Below the pieces are notes generated by a model. The model was not told the origin of the DNA. It saw nothing but the letters and a program-made list of their open reading frames with translations, and made no database searches. A stretch of DNA of 64,000 bases from the NCBI GenBank assembly GCA_024291935.2, contig CM044314.1, positions 21,364,001 through 21,428,000 on the forward strand, read 5' to 3'. Below, one piece after another: positions 32,990 to 45,051 of this stretch. A program made the translations under genes and the position numbers. Source of the DNA: Okapia johnstoni. Its lineage: Eukaryota > Chordata > Mammalia > Artiodactyla > Giraffidae. Position 1 is the stretch's first letter, and each line of letters opens with the position of its first letter.

Positions 32990-34415
32990 GCCACCAGCGC
33001 AGCTTCAAACACGCATCCTTTCCTGAATGTGGAGGGGGTTCTCAGCACATGGTTGCAGTTTCCTCAGGAAACAAGAGGTGAGTTTCACCCTCTCTCTTGC
33101 TCTCTTGTTCTGGAAACAACCTCCATGGGGTCTGTTTGGCCCCATTCCTCCAGCCTTGGACAAGTCACTAAAAGATGCCTTTTTGGATGAAGAGCTTGCC
33201 CCACTTAACCCCAAGCCTGTCCCTGATCCCTGCTTTTGACAAAAGGGTAGTCATGCCCATGAAACTAGGAATTTTATTTTTTTTTCAACTGCAGTGAGAT
33301 ACAAAGCCTACTTCTCTTTGTCAACCAGATCTCCCCACTGTTGACATTTACATCTGCTCAGAGATATTTCCAGCCAGAAGATTCAGGGGGCCAAACAAGA
33401 GATGGGGAAATTCCTCTCAGGGCTCCTGAATTGAATGTAAATTCTACTCTGATGTGGAAAACGAAATTGCTACTCAGTCATTCCCCTTGTCAGCATTCCA
33501 GAGCCTGTCCTTGTCATTAGGGCTGGCTTTCTCTGTCTCCTCTTTGTGCACACCCTCTTCAGAAGTAAGTTAGTTACTGGTATAACATCTAAGCTTTTTT
33601 AATTTTATTCTTTCTTTATAAGGGGGGCTGGTCAACTTTGGGGTCAATCAAAAAGTTCTATGCATTTTCTTTTTCCCCTTCACCCCCATTAAATGTCAGC
33701 CCCAATTTCTTGTTCCTAACCTTGATCTGACACTAGTGACATTCTCAGGGCCTGGAATTTGGTTTTTCAGAGCTGGTTCTGCTCCAAGTCCTCAGTGACC
33801 TTTCATTCCTTTCCCCCATACCCCTCCCTGAGCTGCCCATGACAAGGGATACTACAGTTCCCAGAGCCAGAGAGAGACAGACAGACAGAGGGATAGAGAA
33901 ATAGAGGGGTGGGGTAGCTTAAAGCATTGGCAAATGGGAAAGGAAAAAGCAGAAGCAGAGCCACATCAGAATCCAGGAAAGTCACAGAACTTAGAACCAA
34001 TGTATCTTAATCTACTCTTCTTTCCTAATCAATAATTCTCTTTCACTTGTTAATTGGAAAGTATTGAGATTGAGGGCCAAGTATTTCTTTTTTTTTAAGT
34101 CAGTTTTCTTTTTTATTTGATTGATTTGATATGTTACAATTGGTGCTTGTGAGCACAGCACTGCTGGGGCTGTTCTGGGCTCTGGGCAGGTCTCCATTAA
34201 GAACCACTGCTGCTGGGAGAGGTCTCTACTGCCTCCTCTGGGGCCAGAGCAGCTGGTGGTTGAATCTTAGGTGCTCACTACAGGCTCATCCTGTCAGAGC
34301 TGAGGTCCTCCTGGCCCTCGGAGTCCTCGCTGTGCCCTAGATATGAGCACACTTCCTGGGAAGGCTACAACTACCAGGACTGTTTCCTTAGCCTCAGGCA
34401 GGAGGATAGTGTAAA
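32990..34415. other. Unassigned sequence, no gene seen
   Basis: 1.4 kb of mixed-composition sequence without a recognised repeat. A short (GACA)n-like run lies at 33874. Open frames (33027-33239, 34131-34340) show no family I know. Confidence 0.45.
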
Positions 34416-34419
34416 TAAG

Positions 34420-34612
34420 TTTCCCAGGTAAAGAATCTGCCTGTCAATGTAGGAGACCTCAGCGATGTGGGATTGATCCCTGGGCTGGAAGATCCCCTGG
34501 AGGAGAGCATGGCAACCCACTGCAGTATTCTTGCCTGGAGAATCCCATGGACAGAGGAGCCTGGCGGGCTATAGTCCCTGGGGTTGCAAAGAGTCAGACA
34601 TGACTGAGCACA
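34420..34612 (+). mobile_element. Bov-tA SINE with internal deletion in the head
   Basis: 'ccaggtaaagaatctgcctg' lacks part of the usual start. The rest, to 'cagacatgactgagcacaca', is typical. Confidence 0.94.
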
Positions 34613-34614
34613 CA

Positions 34615-35670
34615 GGGATGCACCAAGGTGGAAGGGCTCGGCCAGGCTCCACAGCCTTCACCAGGATGAAACCCATTCTGCAGATCCTTAGCTGTTCGGG
34701 ATGCCTGCTTCACAGCTCAAGAGTTCTTTTTTCCTCTTTCTCTCCTTTTTACTTTTTTGATAAGGATTTCTGGGATGCTTATTATGATTTTCATTCCTTA
34801 ACACACATTCAAACATGAATATCATGGATAAATATATATTGCTACTTTCACCTAATGGGTGACAGAAGAACTTAGAAATTAAGTAGGAAATATGGACCCC
34901 AAACTTATCCTTTTACTTTATTATTAATGGAATAACAGCAAGTACTTTTCCCATTAATTTCCCTTTTGTTTTTAGGCATTGACCCATGAACAGTTAAGGA
35001 GCCATCAAGGTGGGCTGCAACCATCTGCCTACCTGAGTCTGGCCTGGCCTCTGAGTTGGGCCAAGTGGACTCTGTTGGATACCATGCTGACAGCCTGGGG
35101 CAGGTGGATGATCAGCTACAGTCACCCTGTTCTTCCACCACAAAGACCTGCCCCAGACCCAGGCTGTCACAACAAAGGGCTGTACCAGAGTAGGTGAGTG
35201 AATCAGTCCCTTAGAGACAAATCTTTCTCGCAGGCAGTAGAAACTGGATGTGCAAGATGGCATCTTTGCGTGTCAGTGTGGGGTCATCGCTGGGGACAGA
35301 ATGGAGAAGTTGCCATGACAACTGAATGCTTAGATGGCCAGGCGGGTGCTTCTTCTGAGAGTGGCCAATCTCCTTGGAGATGATAATGTTTCTTCAAGGC
35401 ACTGCTCTCTTTTTTGAGGGGAAGAATCTTTTTAGAGTAAACTTGGTGTTAAAAAAAAGTTAAAGTCTGTTCACGACCTACTGTTCTGTTTGCTGCATGC
35501 AAATACTGGGCAGATTCTCTCTCTGCAGCCCGAGGGTATCTTGGAAATGAGGTTGCCTGTTCCAAGTGTTCACAAATCAGTGGCTCCAGAAGACTCGCAT
35601 CTCCAGTCTCACATGAAAAATAACAGATCCCCTAATGTTTTTACTCTTTTTCACTAAGCAGGAGCTTGGA
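34615..35670. other. Unassigned sequence
   Basis: No gene or repeat recognised in about 1 kb. The frames at 34979-35383 do not resemble a known protein. Confidence 0.45.
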
Positions 35671-35849
35671 ACAATTTAAAAAATCAGCTTTATGGAGGGA
35701 GGTATACAATGTACACTTGACATAAGGCACATTTTAAGGTCTACAGTGCAGTGAGTTTTGACAGCCGTACACACCAAAAGGAGACAGAACACTTCCATCA
35801 CCACCAAAAGTTTCTTCCTGTTTCTTTGCTGTTCATTCTTCCCTCTGCT

Positions 35850-36067
35850 CATGCCTTGCCGTGCCAGGCTGCTTCAGTCCTTTCCGACTCTTTGCGACCC
35901 TATGGACTGTAGCCCACCAGACTCCTCTGTCAGTGGGATTCTCCAAGCAAGAATACTGGAGTGGGTAGACATTCCCTCCCCCAAGGGATCTTCCCAACCC
36001 AGGGATCTAACCCAGGTCTCCTGTATTGCAGATGGATTCTTTACCATCTGAGCCACTTGGGAAGCCC
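35850..36067 (-). mobile_element. Bov-tA SINE in L1
   Basis: Reverse copy: 'agtcctttccgactctttgc', 'gggattctccaagcaagaat' and 'gagccacttgggaagcc'. Confidence 0.95.
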
Positions 36068-36343
36068 AAAATAGGCAAACTCTAATCTGCTTTTTGTAAC
36101 TAAAGGCCAGTTTGCACTTCCTAATACTTTACATTTAAAGTTATATAGTACGTGGTCTTTTGTGACCAGCTACTTTCATTCATGATTTTGAAATTTTCCC
36201 CAGGATTTAGTCCTTTCATGTTGCTCACTAATGATTAAGCAGATATACCTCACTTTGGTTACCCATTCTCCTGGTGATGGACATTTGGGTGGCCCCTATG
36301 TTTAAGATATTGTGAATAAGGCTGCTGTGAACATTCATCTTCA

Positions 36344-36827
36344 TGTTGTGGGAAAGGGGATCCCTTCCAGGCCCCAAGAATGGGCTTTTGTCTAATACTT
36401 GGAAATGGATTGTCTGAGGAGACACATATGCTAACAAAGCAAGAGACTTTATTGGGAAGAAGTGCCCAGGTGGAAAGTAGGAGGGTAAGGGAACCCAGGA
36501 GGACTACTCTGTCATGTGGCTCTCAGTCTCAGATTTAATGGTGATGGAGTTAGTTTCTGGGTTGTTTCTGGTGAATCACTCCAACCCAGGGTCCTTCCTG
36601 GTGGCACACACATCTCTCATCCAAGATGGATTCCAACAAGGAGGACTATGGGAGGTTGGTAGGACATATGGATTGGCATCTCTTCTCTCCTTCTGACCTT
36701 TCCTGAATTCTTTCAGTTCATTAGTTCCACATACCTTACCAGGACCTCCTATTTAAGATAACTCATGCAAGTGGTTACTATGGTGTCTGATCTGGGCGGC
36801 CAGTTTCAGTCAGTGTTTCCCCAAACA
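36344..36827 (-). mobile_element. Solo ERV LTR in L1, minus strand
   Basis: Plus-strand borders are TGTTGTGGGAAA and TTTCCCCAAACA, an imperfect terminal inverted repeat. On the minus strand an AATAAAGTCTCTTGC polyadenylation region lies at about 36445-36460. L1 text flanks both sides. A target duplication could not be fixed. Confidence 0.8.
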
Positions 36828-37217
36828 CACACATAATTGTGTGGACAATTTTGGTGAATAATTAATAATGAAATGGCTAAGTTATGTAACTGGGTAAAAG
36901 TCTAAGAAATTGCCAGTTTTCCAGAGTGACACACCATTCTAAGTGGTCAAATTCAAGTACTTGCAATGAACAGTGTTTTTCCTTTATCCATCCCAGTGGA
37001 TGTGGAGAGGAGTTCATCCTGACTTTCATCTGCATTTCTCTAATGCAAGTTACTAATGATCTTGAGCAACTCTTCGTGTGCTAATTGGCCACCATAACTT
37101 TGCTTTTAAAAAATGTCTGTTCAATTTTTAAAAAAATAGACTGTCTTCTAATGACTCCCTCTGCCACACCTCTTGTAGTTGTTTTTCATGTTTGATACAA
37201 AAACTACAGTTCATATC

Positions 37218-39054
37218 AAAAGCAAAAGGCAAAGGAGAAAAGGAAAGAAAAATCTATCTGAATGCAGAAATACAAAGAATAGCAAGGAGAGGTAACAAAG
37301 CCTTCCTAAGTGATCAATGCAAAGAAAGAGAGGAAAACAATAGAAAGGAAAAGGCTAGAGATCTCTTCAAGGACATTAGAGATAACCAAGGGAACATTTC
37401 ATGTAAAGAAGGGCACAATAAAGGACAGAAATGGTATGGACCTAACAGAAGCAGAAGATATTAAGAAGAGGTGGCAAGAATACACAGAAGAACTATACAA
37501 AAAAGATCTTCATGACCCAGATAACCAAGACAGTGTGATCACTCATCTAGAGCAAGACATCTTGGAGTGTGAAGTTAAGTGGACCTTAGGAAGAATCAAA
37601 GCTAGTGGAGATGATGGAATTCCAGTTGAGCTATTTCAAATCCTAAAAGGTGATGCTGTGAAAGTGCTGCACTCAATATGCCGGCAAATTTGGAAAACTC
37701 AGCAGTGGCCACAGGACTGGAAAAGGTCAGTTTTCATTCCAATCCCAAATAAAGGCAATGCCAAAGAATGTTCAAACTGCCGCACAATTGCACTCATCTC
37801 ACAAGCTAGCAAACAAATGCTCAAAGTTCTCCAAGCCAGGCTTCAACAGCATGTGAACTGAGAACTTCCAGAAGCTCAAGCTGGATTTAGAAAAGGCAGA
37901 GGAACCAGAGGTCAAACTGCAAACATCCATTGGATCATAGAAAAGGAAGAGAGTTCCAGAAAAGCATCTACTTCTGCTTCATTGACTACACTAAAGCTTT
38001 TAACTGTGTGGATCACAGCAAACTATGGAAAATTCTTCAAGAGATGGGAATACCAGACCGCTTTACCTGCCTCCTGAGAAATCTGCATGCAGATCAAGAA
38101 GCAATACTTAGAACTGGACATGGAACAACAGACTGGTTCCAAATTGGGAAAGCAGTATGTCAAGGCTGTATATTGCCACCCTGCTTATTTAACTTATATG
38201 CAGAGTACATCATGTGAAATGATGGGCTGGATGAAGCACAAGCTGGAATCAAGATTGCCAGGAGAAATATCAATAACCTCAGATATGCAGATGACACCAC
38301 CCTTCTGGCAGAAAGTGAAGAAGTCTCTTGATGAAAGTTAAAGAGGAGAGTGAAAAAGTTGCCTTAAAATTCAACTTTCAAAAAACTAAGATCATGGCAC
38401 CTGGCCCCATCACTTTATGACAAATAGATGGGGAAACAATGGAAACAGTGAGAGACTTTATTTTGGGGGGGCTTCAAAATCACTGGAGATGGTGACTGCA
38501 GCCATGAAATTAAAAGACGCTTGCTCCTTGGAAGAAAAGCTATGGTCAACCTAGACAGCATATCAAAAAGCAGAGACGTTACTCTGCCAACAAAGGTGCA
38601 TCTAGTCAAAGCTATGGTTTTTCCAGTAGTCACATATGGACGTGAGAGTTGGACTATAGAGAAAGCTGAGCACTGAAGAATTGATGCTTTTGAACTGTGG
38701 TGTTGGAGAACACTCTTGAGAGTCCCTTGGATGGCACGAAGATCAAATCAGTCAATCCTAAACGAAATCAATCCTGAATATTCTTTGGAATCACTGATGC
38801 TGAAGCTGAAAGCCCAGTACTTTGGCCACCTGATACAAAGAACTGACTCACTGTAAAAGACCCTGATGCTGGGAAAGATTGAAGGCAGGAGGAGAAGGGG
38901 ACAACAGAGGAGAGATGGCTGAATGGCATCACCGAACTGATGGACATGAGGTTGAGTAAGCTCCGGGATTTGGTGATGGACAGGGAAGCCTGGCATGCTG
39001 CAGTCCGTGGGGTTGCAAAGAGTCGAACACAATTGAGCAACTGAACTGACTGAT
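37218..39054 (+). mobile_element. BovB LINE, 5'-truncated, with TSD
   Basis: About 1.84 kb of BovB from within the ORF to the 3' end ('cactgaagaattgatgcttt', 'gaccctgatgctgggaaaga', 'ttgagcaactgaactgactg'). The flanks 'agttcatatc' (37208) and 'agttcgtatc' (39055) form a TSD with one mismatch. Confidence 0.95.
37310..38340 (+). pseudogene. BovB reverse-transcriptase remnant
   Basis: RTE-type reverse transcriptase, broken. The open piece at 37310-37861 includes KRWQEYTEELYKKDLHDP and the RT1-like FIPIPNKGNAKECSN. A second frame at 37930-38217 holds CFIDYTKAFNCVDH (motif A, Asp kept) and GCILPPCLFNLYAEYIM (motif B). The YADD catalytic motif is still readable at 38284-38295, but only after an in-frame TGA at 38215. 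Several stops and frame changes prevent any complete product. The endonuclease domain is absent because the element is 5'-truncated. Confidence 0.9.
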
Positions 39055-39064
39055 AGTTCGTATC

Positions 39065-39385
39065 TGTAAGAGTTACAGCTTGCTAGGTGTTTTCCCTCCA
39101 CTATATTATATTGGAGGCAGAATATCTGGTAAATTTTGGAAACAGAACATTCATTCCCTGGCCTATGTGGGGAGTGTTTTAATCAATGGGTGCATTTAAG
39201 ATGTACATCCTTTCATGATAGGAAAAAAATGATTTAATTTTTTAGTAAGAAAAATTTCAAACACCACTTTCTTTCCTTTTGTTCAATTACATCATCAAGG
39301 TAATTTATTTTCAGTAAAATACGAGAACATAATATTTTCCTTTCTCTGTGTTCTTTCATTTAAACATTTTTTTAATGTATTATTT
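39065..39385. other. Unassigned sequence
   Basis: AT-rich, nothing recognised. Confidence 0.4.
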
Positions 39386-39387
39386 TC

Positions 39388-39652
39388 TTTCATATATATT
39401 TATTTTTTGGCTGTCTAGGTCTTTGCCACTGCTTGGATTTTTCTCTAGTTGTGGTGAGCAGGGGCTACTCTCTAGTTTCCGTGCATGGGCTTTGCATGGT
39501 GACTTCTCTTGTTGTGGAGCACAGGCTCTAGGGCACGTAGGCTTAGTTGCCCTGCAGCATGTGAGATCTTAATTCCCAGACTAGGGATCGAACATGTGTC
39601 CCCTGCATTAGCAGGATGATTCTTTACCACTGAGCCATCAGTGAAGCCCCAA
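39388..39652 (-). mobile_element. CHR-type SINE
   Basis: Reverse copy: 'tttggctgtctaggtctttg', 'ggtgacttctcttgttgtgg' and 'actagggatcgaacatgtgt'. Its middle is shortened compared with 23756-24080. Confidence 0.93.
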
Positions 39653-39654
39653 GT

Positions 39655-40203
39655 TCTTTCATTATATTTTGAATTTTACTTATATTCTAATAATTGGTTA
39701 ATGACTAGCAATTTTTAAAACAACATGTTGCTTGAATTCAACCACTGACATAAAAATAACGAATGTTTAGAGACATCCAAACTTATTAAAATAGATTCCT
39801 TCTCATAAGATCTGCGTTAACATATAATTATTAATATTATATAATAATAAACATTATTTTTGTTGGGCAATTTATTTCATTTGTTCACAGACTATTTTAA
39901 GTATTTGAATAGTTTGGTTCACAAGGCTAAATATATTTTCAAAACTCTGGATACAACATTAATTTGTGTAATAAACCCTTTCTTTATGTATACTATCATT
40001 TCAAAGTCTATCACAAGTGAAATTCAAATTATTTACAAGCTCTGAACTAAAGGAATTCAAATTTAAGAGTTTGGCAGACTTTAGCTCCAAAGAGCAGCTA
40101 TCTTCACCTACTACCGATCTGCGATAGATTGGGACAGTGTTAAATCATGTGTTGCAACTGATGGTACATCAAATTACATCTCAATTTTTGAGTAGTTCTC
40201 TTT
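39655..40203. other. Unassigned AT-rich sequence
   Basis: No gene or repeat recognised. Confidence 0.45.
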
Positions 40204-40204
40204 C

Positions 40205-40467
40205 TATACCAGTACTCTTGCCTGGAAAATCCCATAGATGGAGGAGCCTGGTAGGCTGCAGTCCATGGGGTCGCTAAGAGTTGGACACAACTGAGCAATT
40301 TCACTTTCACTTTTCACTTTCATGCATTGGAGAAGGAAATGGCAACCCACTCCAGTGTTCTTGCCTGGAGAATCCCAGGGACGGGGGAGCCTGGTGGGCT
40401 GCCGTCTATGGGGTCGCACAGAGTTGGACACAACTGAAGCGACTTAGCAGCAGCAGCAGCAGCAGCA
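40205..40467 (+). mobile_element. BovA2 dimeric SINE
   Basis: Two BovB-derived arms (40208-40300 and 40328-40445) are joined by a 'tttcacttttcactttca' linker and end in (AGC)n at 40447-40467. It is the mirror orientation of 4568-4826. Confidence 0.95.
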
Positions 40468-40606
40468 TACACTACTTTTAAATAAAAGCTGCTAAAAATT
40501 TTTTAGAAAATCAAATTTGTCTATTTATAAAGTTTATCCTTTCCAAAGGTGTGTGTTTACTCACTGAATATTAAGTTTGATTTCAGTGCTGATCCAGGTA
40601 TTAAAT

Positions 40607-41853
40607 AGGAGGAAAATGGGAAAGACTAGAGATCTCTTCAAGAAAATTAGAGATACCAAGGGAACATTTCATGCAAAGATGGGCTCAATAAAGGACAGAA
40701 ATGTTATGGACCTAACAGAAGCAGAAGATATTAAGAAGAGGTGGCAAGAATACACAGAAGAACTGTATAAAAAAACATCTTCATGACCCATATAATCATG
40801 ATGGTGTGATCACTCACCTAGAGTCAGACATCTTGGAGTGCAAAGTCAAGTGGGCCTTAGGAAGCTTTACTATGAACAAAGTTAGTGGAGGTGATGGTAC
40901 TCCAGATGAGCTATTTCAGATCCTAAAAGATGATGCTGTGAAAGTGCTGTACTCGATATGCCAGCAAATTTGGAAAACTCAGCAGTGGCCACAGGACTGG
41001 AAAAGGTCAGTTTTCATTCCAATCCCAAAGAAAGGCAATTCCAAAGAATGCTCAAACTACCGCACAATTGCACTCATCTCACAGGCTAGCAAAGTAATAC
41101 TCAAAATTCTCCAAGCCAGGCCCCAGCAATACATGAACCGTGAACTTCCAGATGTTCAAGCTGGATTAAAGGCAGAGGAACCAGAGATCAAATTGCCAAC
41201 ATCCGTTGGATCATTGAAAAGGCAAGAGAGTTCCAGAAAAACATCTATTTCTGCTTTATTGACTATGCCAAAACTGACTGTGTGGATCACAATAAACTGT
41301 GGACAATTCTGAAAGAGATGGGGATACCAGACCACCTGACCTCCCTCTTGAGGAATCTGTATGCGGATCAGGAAGCAACAGTTAGAACTGGACATGGAAC
41401 AACAGACTGGTTCCAAATAGGAAAAGGAGTACATCAAGGCTGTATATTGTCAGCCTGCTTATTTAACTTATATGCAGAGTACATCATGAGAAATGCTGGG
41501 CTGGAGGAGGCACAAACTGGAATCAAGATTGCCAGGAGAACTATCAATAACTTAGATATGGAGATGACACCACCCTTCTGGCAGAAAGTGAAGAAGAACT
41601 AAACAGCCTCTCGATGAAAGTGAAAAAGGAGAGTGAAAAAGTTGGCTTAAAGCTCAACATTCAGAAAACTAAGATCATAGCATCTAGTTCCATCACTTCA
41701 TGGCAAATAGATGGGGAAACAATGGAAACAGTGACAGACTATTTTTGGGGGGTTCCAAAATCACTTCAGATAGTGACTTCAGCCATGAAATCAAAAGACG
41801 CTTACTCCTTGGAAGGAAAAGCAGTTTATGACCAACCTAGATAGCATATTTGA
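40607..41853 (+). mobile_element. BovB LINE fragment lacking its 3' end
   Basis: BovB text runs from 'gggaaagactagagatctct' to 'accaacctagatagcatatt', then stops. The last part of the element, present in 37218-39054, is missing. No TSD is visible. Confidence 0.93.
40617..41690 (+). pseudogene. BovB reverse-transcriptase remnant
   Basis: The second broken RTE-type reverse transcriptase. The frame at 40806-41312 carries FIPIPKKGNSKECSNYRTIA (RT1 region). The frame at 41282-41602 carries LRNLYADQEATVRTGHG and GCILSACLFNLYAEYIM. The catalytic motif is YGDD (41557-41568) instead of YADD, next to a one-base deletion. Frameshifts separate the three pieces, and no complete enzyme is possible. Confidence 0.88.
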
Positions 41854-41854
41854 T

Positions 41855-42955
41855 TTATCATATTAATGGAGTTAATACTTTTATTATCAATAAACAATAT
41901 CTTCTAATGTATTTTCTCTGCCAATCAATCAGTTTTCCCCTAACTCTGTACCTACTCTGTCATTATGATCAAGGGAATAAGGTTTATCTTCCAGGAGAAG
42001 GAACAGGACAGGAAAGGGAAATGTCATAGAGGCAAGGAAGTGAGAGTATATGATGGAGTAGACATTCCCAACCAGATAGGAATGGATGTCCTTTTAGAAC
42101 AGGGGAGGAAGAGAAAGAAAGTTGAGGACATTCCCCATGTCTTTGAAAAGTGGCCCAGCACCCTTGTTCTCTGTGCTTGGGCAAAAGTGGGTTGTGAGAC
42201 TCTGAGAAGTCCAGGTGGACTGAGACAACTTCTCTGCTTAGGATGTGTGCAGGTGGCAGAGCAGCAGGAGATGAGAAAGGGTCTAGAAAAATGGACTGAA
42301 GATAATTACCTGGCCTCTTGAAGACACACCTGTGGAGTGCAGGTGACTTAGAGTTCCTGAATCCCCTGGACAAGCTTTGGGAGGTAATGAAGGGACTACT
42401 GAACAGTCAGAGGCTCAAGGTTGCTTCCACGTATGAGGACCCTAGTGAGTGGGGATCAGAGACCTTGCACTTCAGCATCGGGTGACTGCTGAAAACCATC
42501 ATCAGAAACTCATGGAAAAGACCAAAATCCCCTAGTGGAGGCCATTCAGTCCTTTCAGCCAGACACAGACCAAACTTCCCCTTTATTCACCAAGTGGATA
42601 CGACCCTGGCCACCCACCTAGATCATGTAAAAAAGAAAAATGGATCCCCCATTCTCTCCTCCAGGGCTCCTGGCAACACCCTGGTCATTGGTGGACAGTG
42701 TGCAATCCATCGACCCTGGACCCGAGCTGTTACTGAAGAGCTCAGCCACACAGTGGTACTCAGGGCTACTGTGATGGACATGAGGCCCATGCAAGGACTG
42801 GTAGGAAGCAGGCAGTAGGACCTGGGGCAATGTGGGGTGGCAACGAGCAGAACTGCAGCAAAGGTCCCTTTGCTGTCCCAACTGCCCTTTGGTCCCCAGT
42901 CCTCTCTCCTTCAGTTCCCTGTCTGGGAGCTGAAGAGCCACAAAAGTCAAGCTTG
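41855..42955. other. Unassigned sequence, no gene assigned
   Basis: Balanced composition and no recognised repeat. Open frames of 118 codons (41965-42321) and 74 codons (42594-42818) show no known domain or coding signature I can defend. Confidence 0.4.
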
Positions 42956-42959
42956 TCCT

Positions 42960-43105
42960 CAGTGATGGACTGTATTTTGTCCCTCAAAAGCCATATGTTG
43001 GAGTTCCAGCCCCCTCAGTACCTCAGAATGGAACCCTATTTGGAAAGAATCTTCAAAGTAGTGATGAAGTTAAAAATGAGGTCATTTGAGTGGGCCCTAA
43101 TCCAA
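42960..43105 (-). mobile_element. MLT1-type MaLR LTR fragment
   Basis: 'gccatatgttggagttccag', 'cagtacctcagaatggaacc', 'tatttggaaagaatcttcaa' and 'gagtgggccctaatccaa' follow the reverse of an MLT1 LTR. Confidence 0.75.
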
Positions 43106-43109
43106 GAGC

Positions 43110-44785
43110 CCTTACCCCAGGCTCTGCTCCCACGTCCACCTCAGTGCTAGCCTCCTATCCCAGCCATCCCCCTGCCTCTCAGCCCTTGGAGCCCTGTGTC
43201 CTTCACTGAGATGACCTTTCAAGAATGCTGCCACTGCTCCAAACATCTTTTGAGATTTCCTCACACATCCCAAGTCACCTTCTTTGAACCAACTCAGCAG
43301 TGAGCAATCTGACCTTAAGGGTGGTCTGATATTTAGAAACAAGATCACTGCTTTATGGAGACAGGAGTTGCAATGGGAAGAGTCCCCAGAGTTGGGGAGG
43401 ATGTTGTTAGAATCAGAAGTTCCTCTGACAGGACCTGAAAAAAACTTCCTCCAGGATCTTTCTAATTCCATAAAATAGAGACACCAGGGGAGACCCCAGT
43501 AAGTGTTTGTCATAGAAGAGAGTGTGGTGGTATAAAATGATGGCCTATTTTGGTGTCCAGACAACCCACTTGCAAGAGTTTCAGTTGTTACTCCTGTCTG
43601 ACAGTTGAGAAAACCACAGTTTAGAAAGTTTAAATGATTGATTGTGAAATGTAAACTGTAACTATCACTAACAGGTTGGTCATTTAAACTTTAATAGGCT
43701 GCAGACCAGGGAGGACCCCGGCCCCTCCATCTGTGAGGCCCATCTGCCAACACTGCTTTCCTAACATCTTCCAAACAATACAGCTCTGTGTAGCCTGGTC
43801 CTACTTGGAGCATGAGTCTTTTCCTCTGTTTCCCAGCCAGGTCCCTCCCCTCTCCCAAGGAGTCAGGCAGATCCTATCTGGGAAGGAACTCCTGGGTGAG
43901 CATGGACTTTCCAGTCTTCATAGAGGCCCACCTGATCCATATTAGGAGTGAACCACTTCAAGCCAGTCTTGCTGAAGACATTTGAGGAGCTTTGAGAAGC
44001 CATAAACTTGAACATTCAGTTTAGAAATGTTTTTAAATGTTTCCAAGAAGTATGACCAAACCCATCAAAGATTTGAATACTTTAGTGTTCCCATTACAAA
44101 AGATGTGTCTACATAGCTTAGTATTTGCAGAATGAGTGGAACTTGTACTAAACCTGGCATCTCAGGGCTTCACTATGCAAAATTGCATCACGGAACATTC
44201 TGTGGTTTGCAAATGCTCTTGAGAAACAGGTCTTGTCTGCTATTTAAGTTCTGGTGCTTCTCAATATGAAACTGTGTTCTGCATCCTCACCTAGGCGTAT
44301 AATCTGGATCAACTTGGAGGGGCAAACTGCATTTGTGTCATTATAGCACAGCATTGGACTATGAACAGAAAGAAAAAAGCTACAGTGCCATCATCAAAAA
44401 CAACTCACTGTAAAATTGCTGGAGATGTGTTCCATGATATAAAATAGATGTAAAATAGCCAATAAAATAAAAGGTACTCTTCAGGTGCTCATCCTTCTTT
44501 TGAGACCTGGGTGAGACAGCCTTTCTAGGGTTGGTCCAAATCTGCAGGCAGTGAGCCCAGTCTGGTGCCCAAGGCATTTGAGACAGGTCTAAAGAAGCAG
44601 TGCCTTGTAGGTGTGATGGCCAATTAGGGGAGAGGATGGATGTCTCCCCAGTGAACTCAAGCACCCAAGGGGGAAGGAAGATGAAGCCCTTTAGTGATGT
44701 CCCCCAGTGTAATGTGCAAATGTGCAGTGACATGCTAGCTTCCTAGCTTGTGTGAAAACTGGGAGAAATGCCTGTATCATTCATA
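43110..44785. other. Unassigned sequence, no gene seen
   Basis: 1.7 kb. A faint MIR-like string ('gttgagaaaaccacagttta') occurs at 43605. The reverse frame of 150 codons at 43112-43564 has no recognised domain. Confidence 0.4.
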
Positions 44786-44789
44786 ACTA

Positions 44790-44975
44790 AGAATGTGCCT
44801 GCATGCTTAGTCATGTGCATCCAACTCTTTGCAATCCTTTGTACAATAGCGCACTAGGCTCCTCTGTCCAGGAAAGAATATTGGAGCGGGTTGCCATTTC
44901 CCTGTCCAGGGGATCTTCGTGACCCAGGGATGAGGATCTGAGTGGTCACATGTCTGAGCTTACTGGGAAGCCCTT
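44790..44975 (-). mobile_element. Bov-tA SINE, diverged
   Basis: 'catccaactctttgcaatcc', 'ttgccatttccctgtccagg' and 'acccagggatgagga'. Part of the middle is deleted. Confidence 0.88.
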
Positions 44976-45051
44976 CAAAAGCTGGTTTGGTTGCTCTGAA
45001 ACACCTTGTAGTTCACATGGTATTTGGGTGCCCAGATTTGTTGGGAGTCAG

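Larger units (their letters stand above)
35675..37150 (-). mobile_element. L1 3' end, split by a SINE and an LTR
   Basis: Reverse L1 3' UTR at 35675-35848 ('cagtgagttttgacagccgt', 'ttccatcaccaccaaaagtt'). It resumes at 36070-36343 ('ggtgatggacatttgggtgg', 'aataaggctgctgtgaacat') and at 36830-37110 ('ttcatctgcatttctctaat'). One element, two interruptions. Confidence 0.85.

Noticed and set aside
41965..42321. A 118-codon open frame as a novel gene
   Set aside because: The reverse strand is open over the same interval (41984-42373), and there is no domain, splice context or codon signature to support it.
43112..43564. A 150-codon reverse open frame
   Set aside because: No recognisable domain, overlaps an opposite-strand frame and lacks any gene context.
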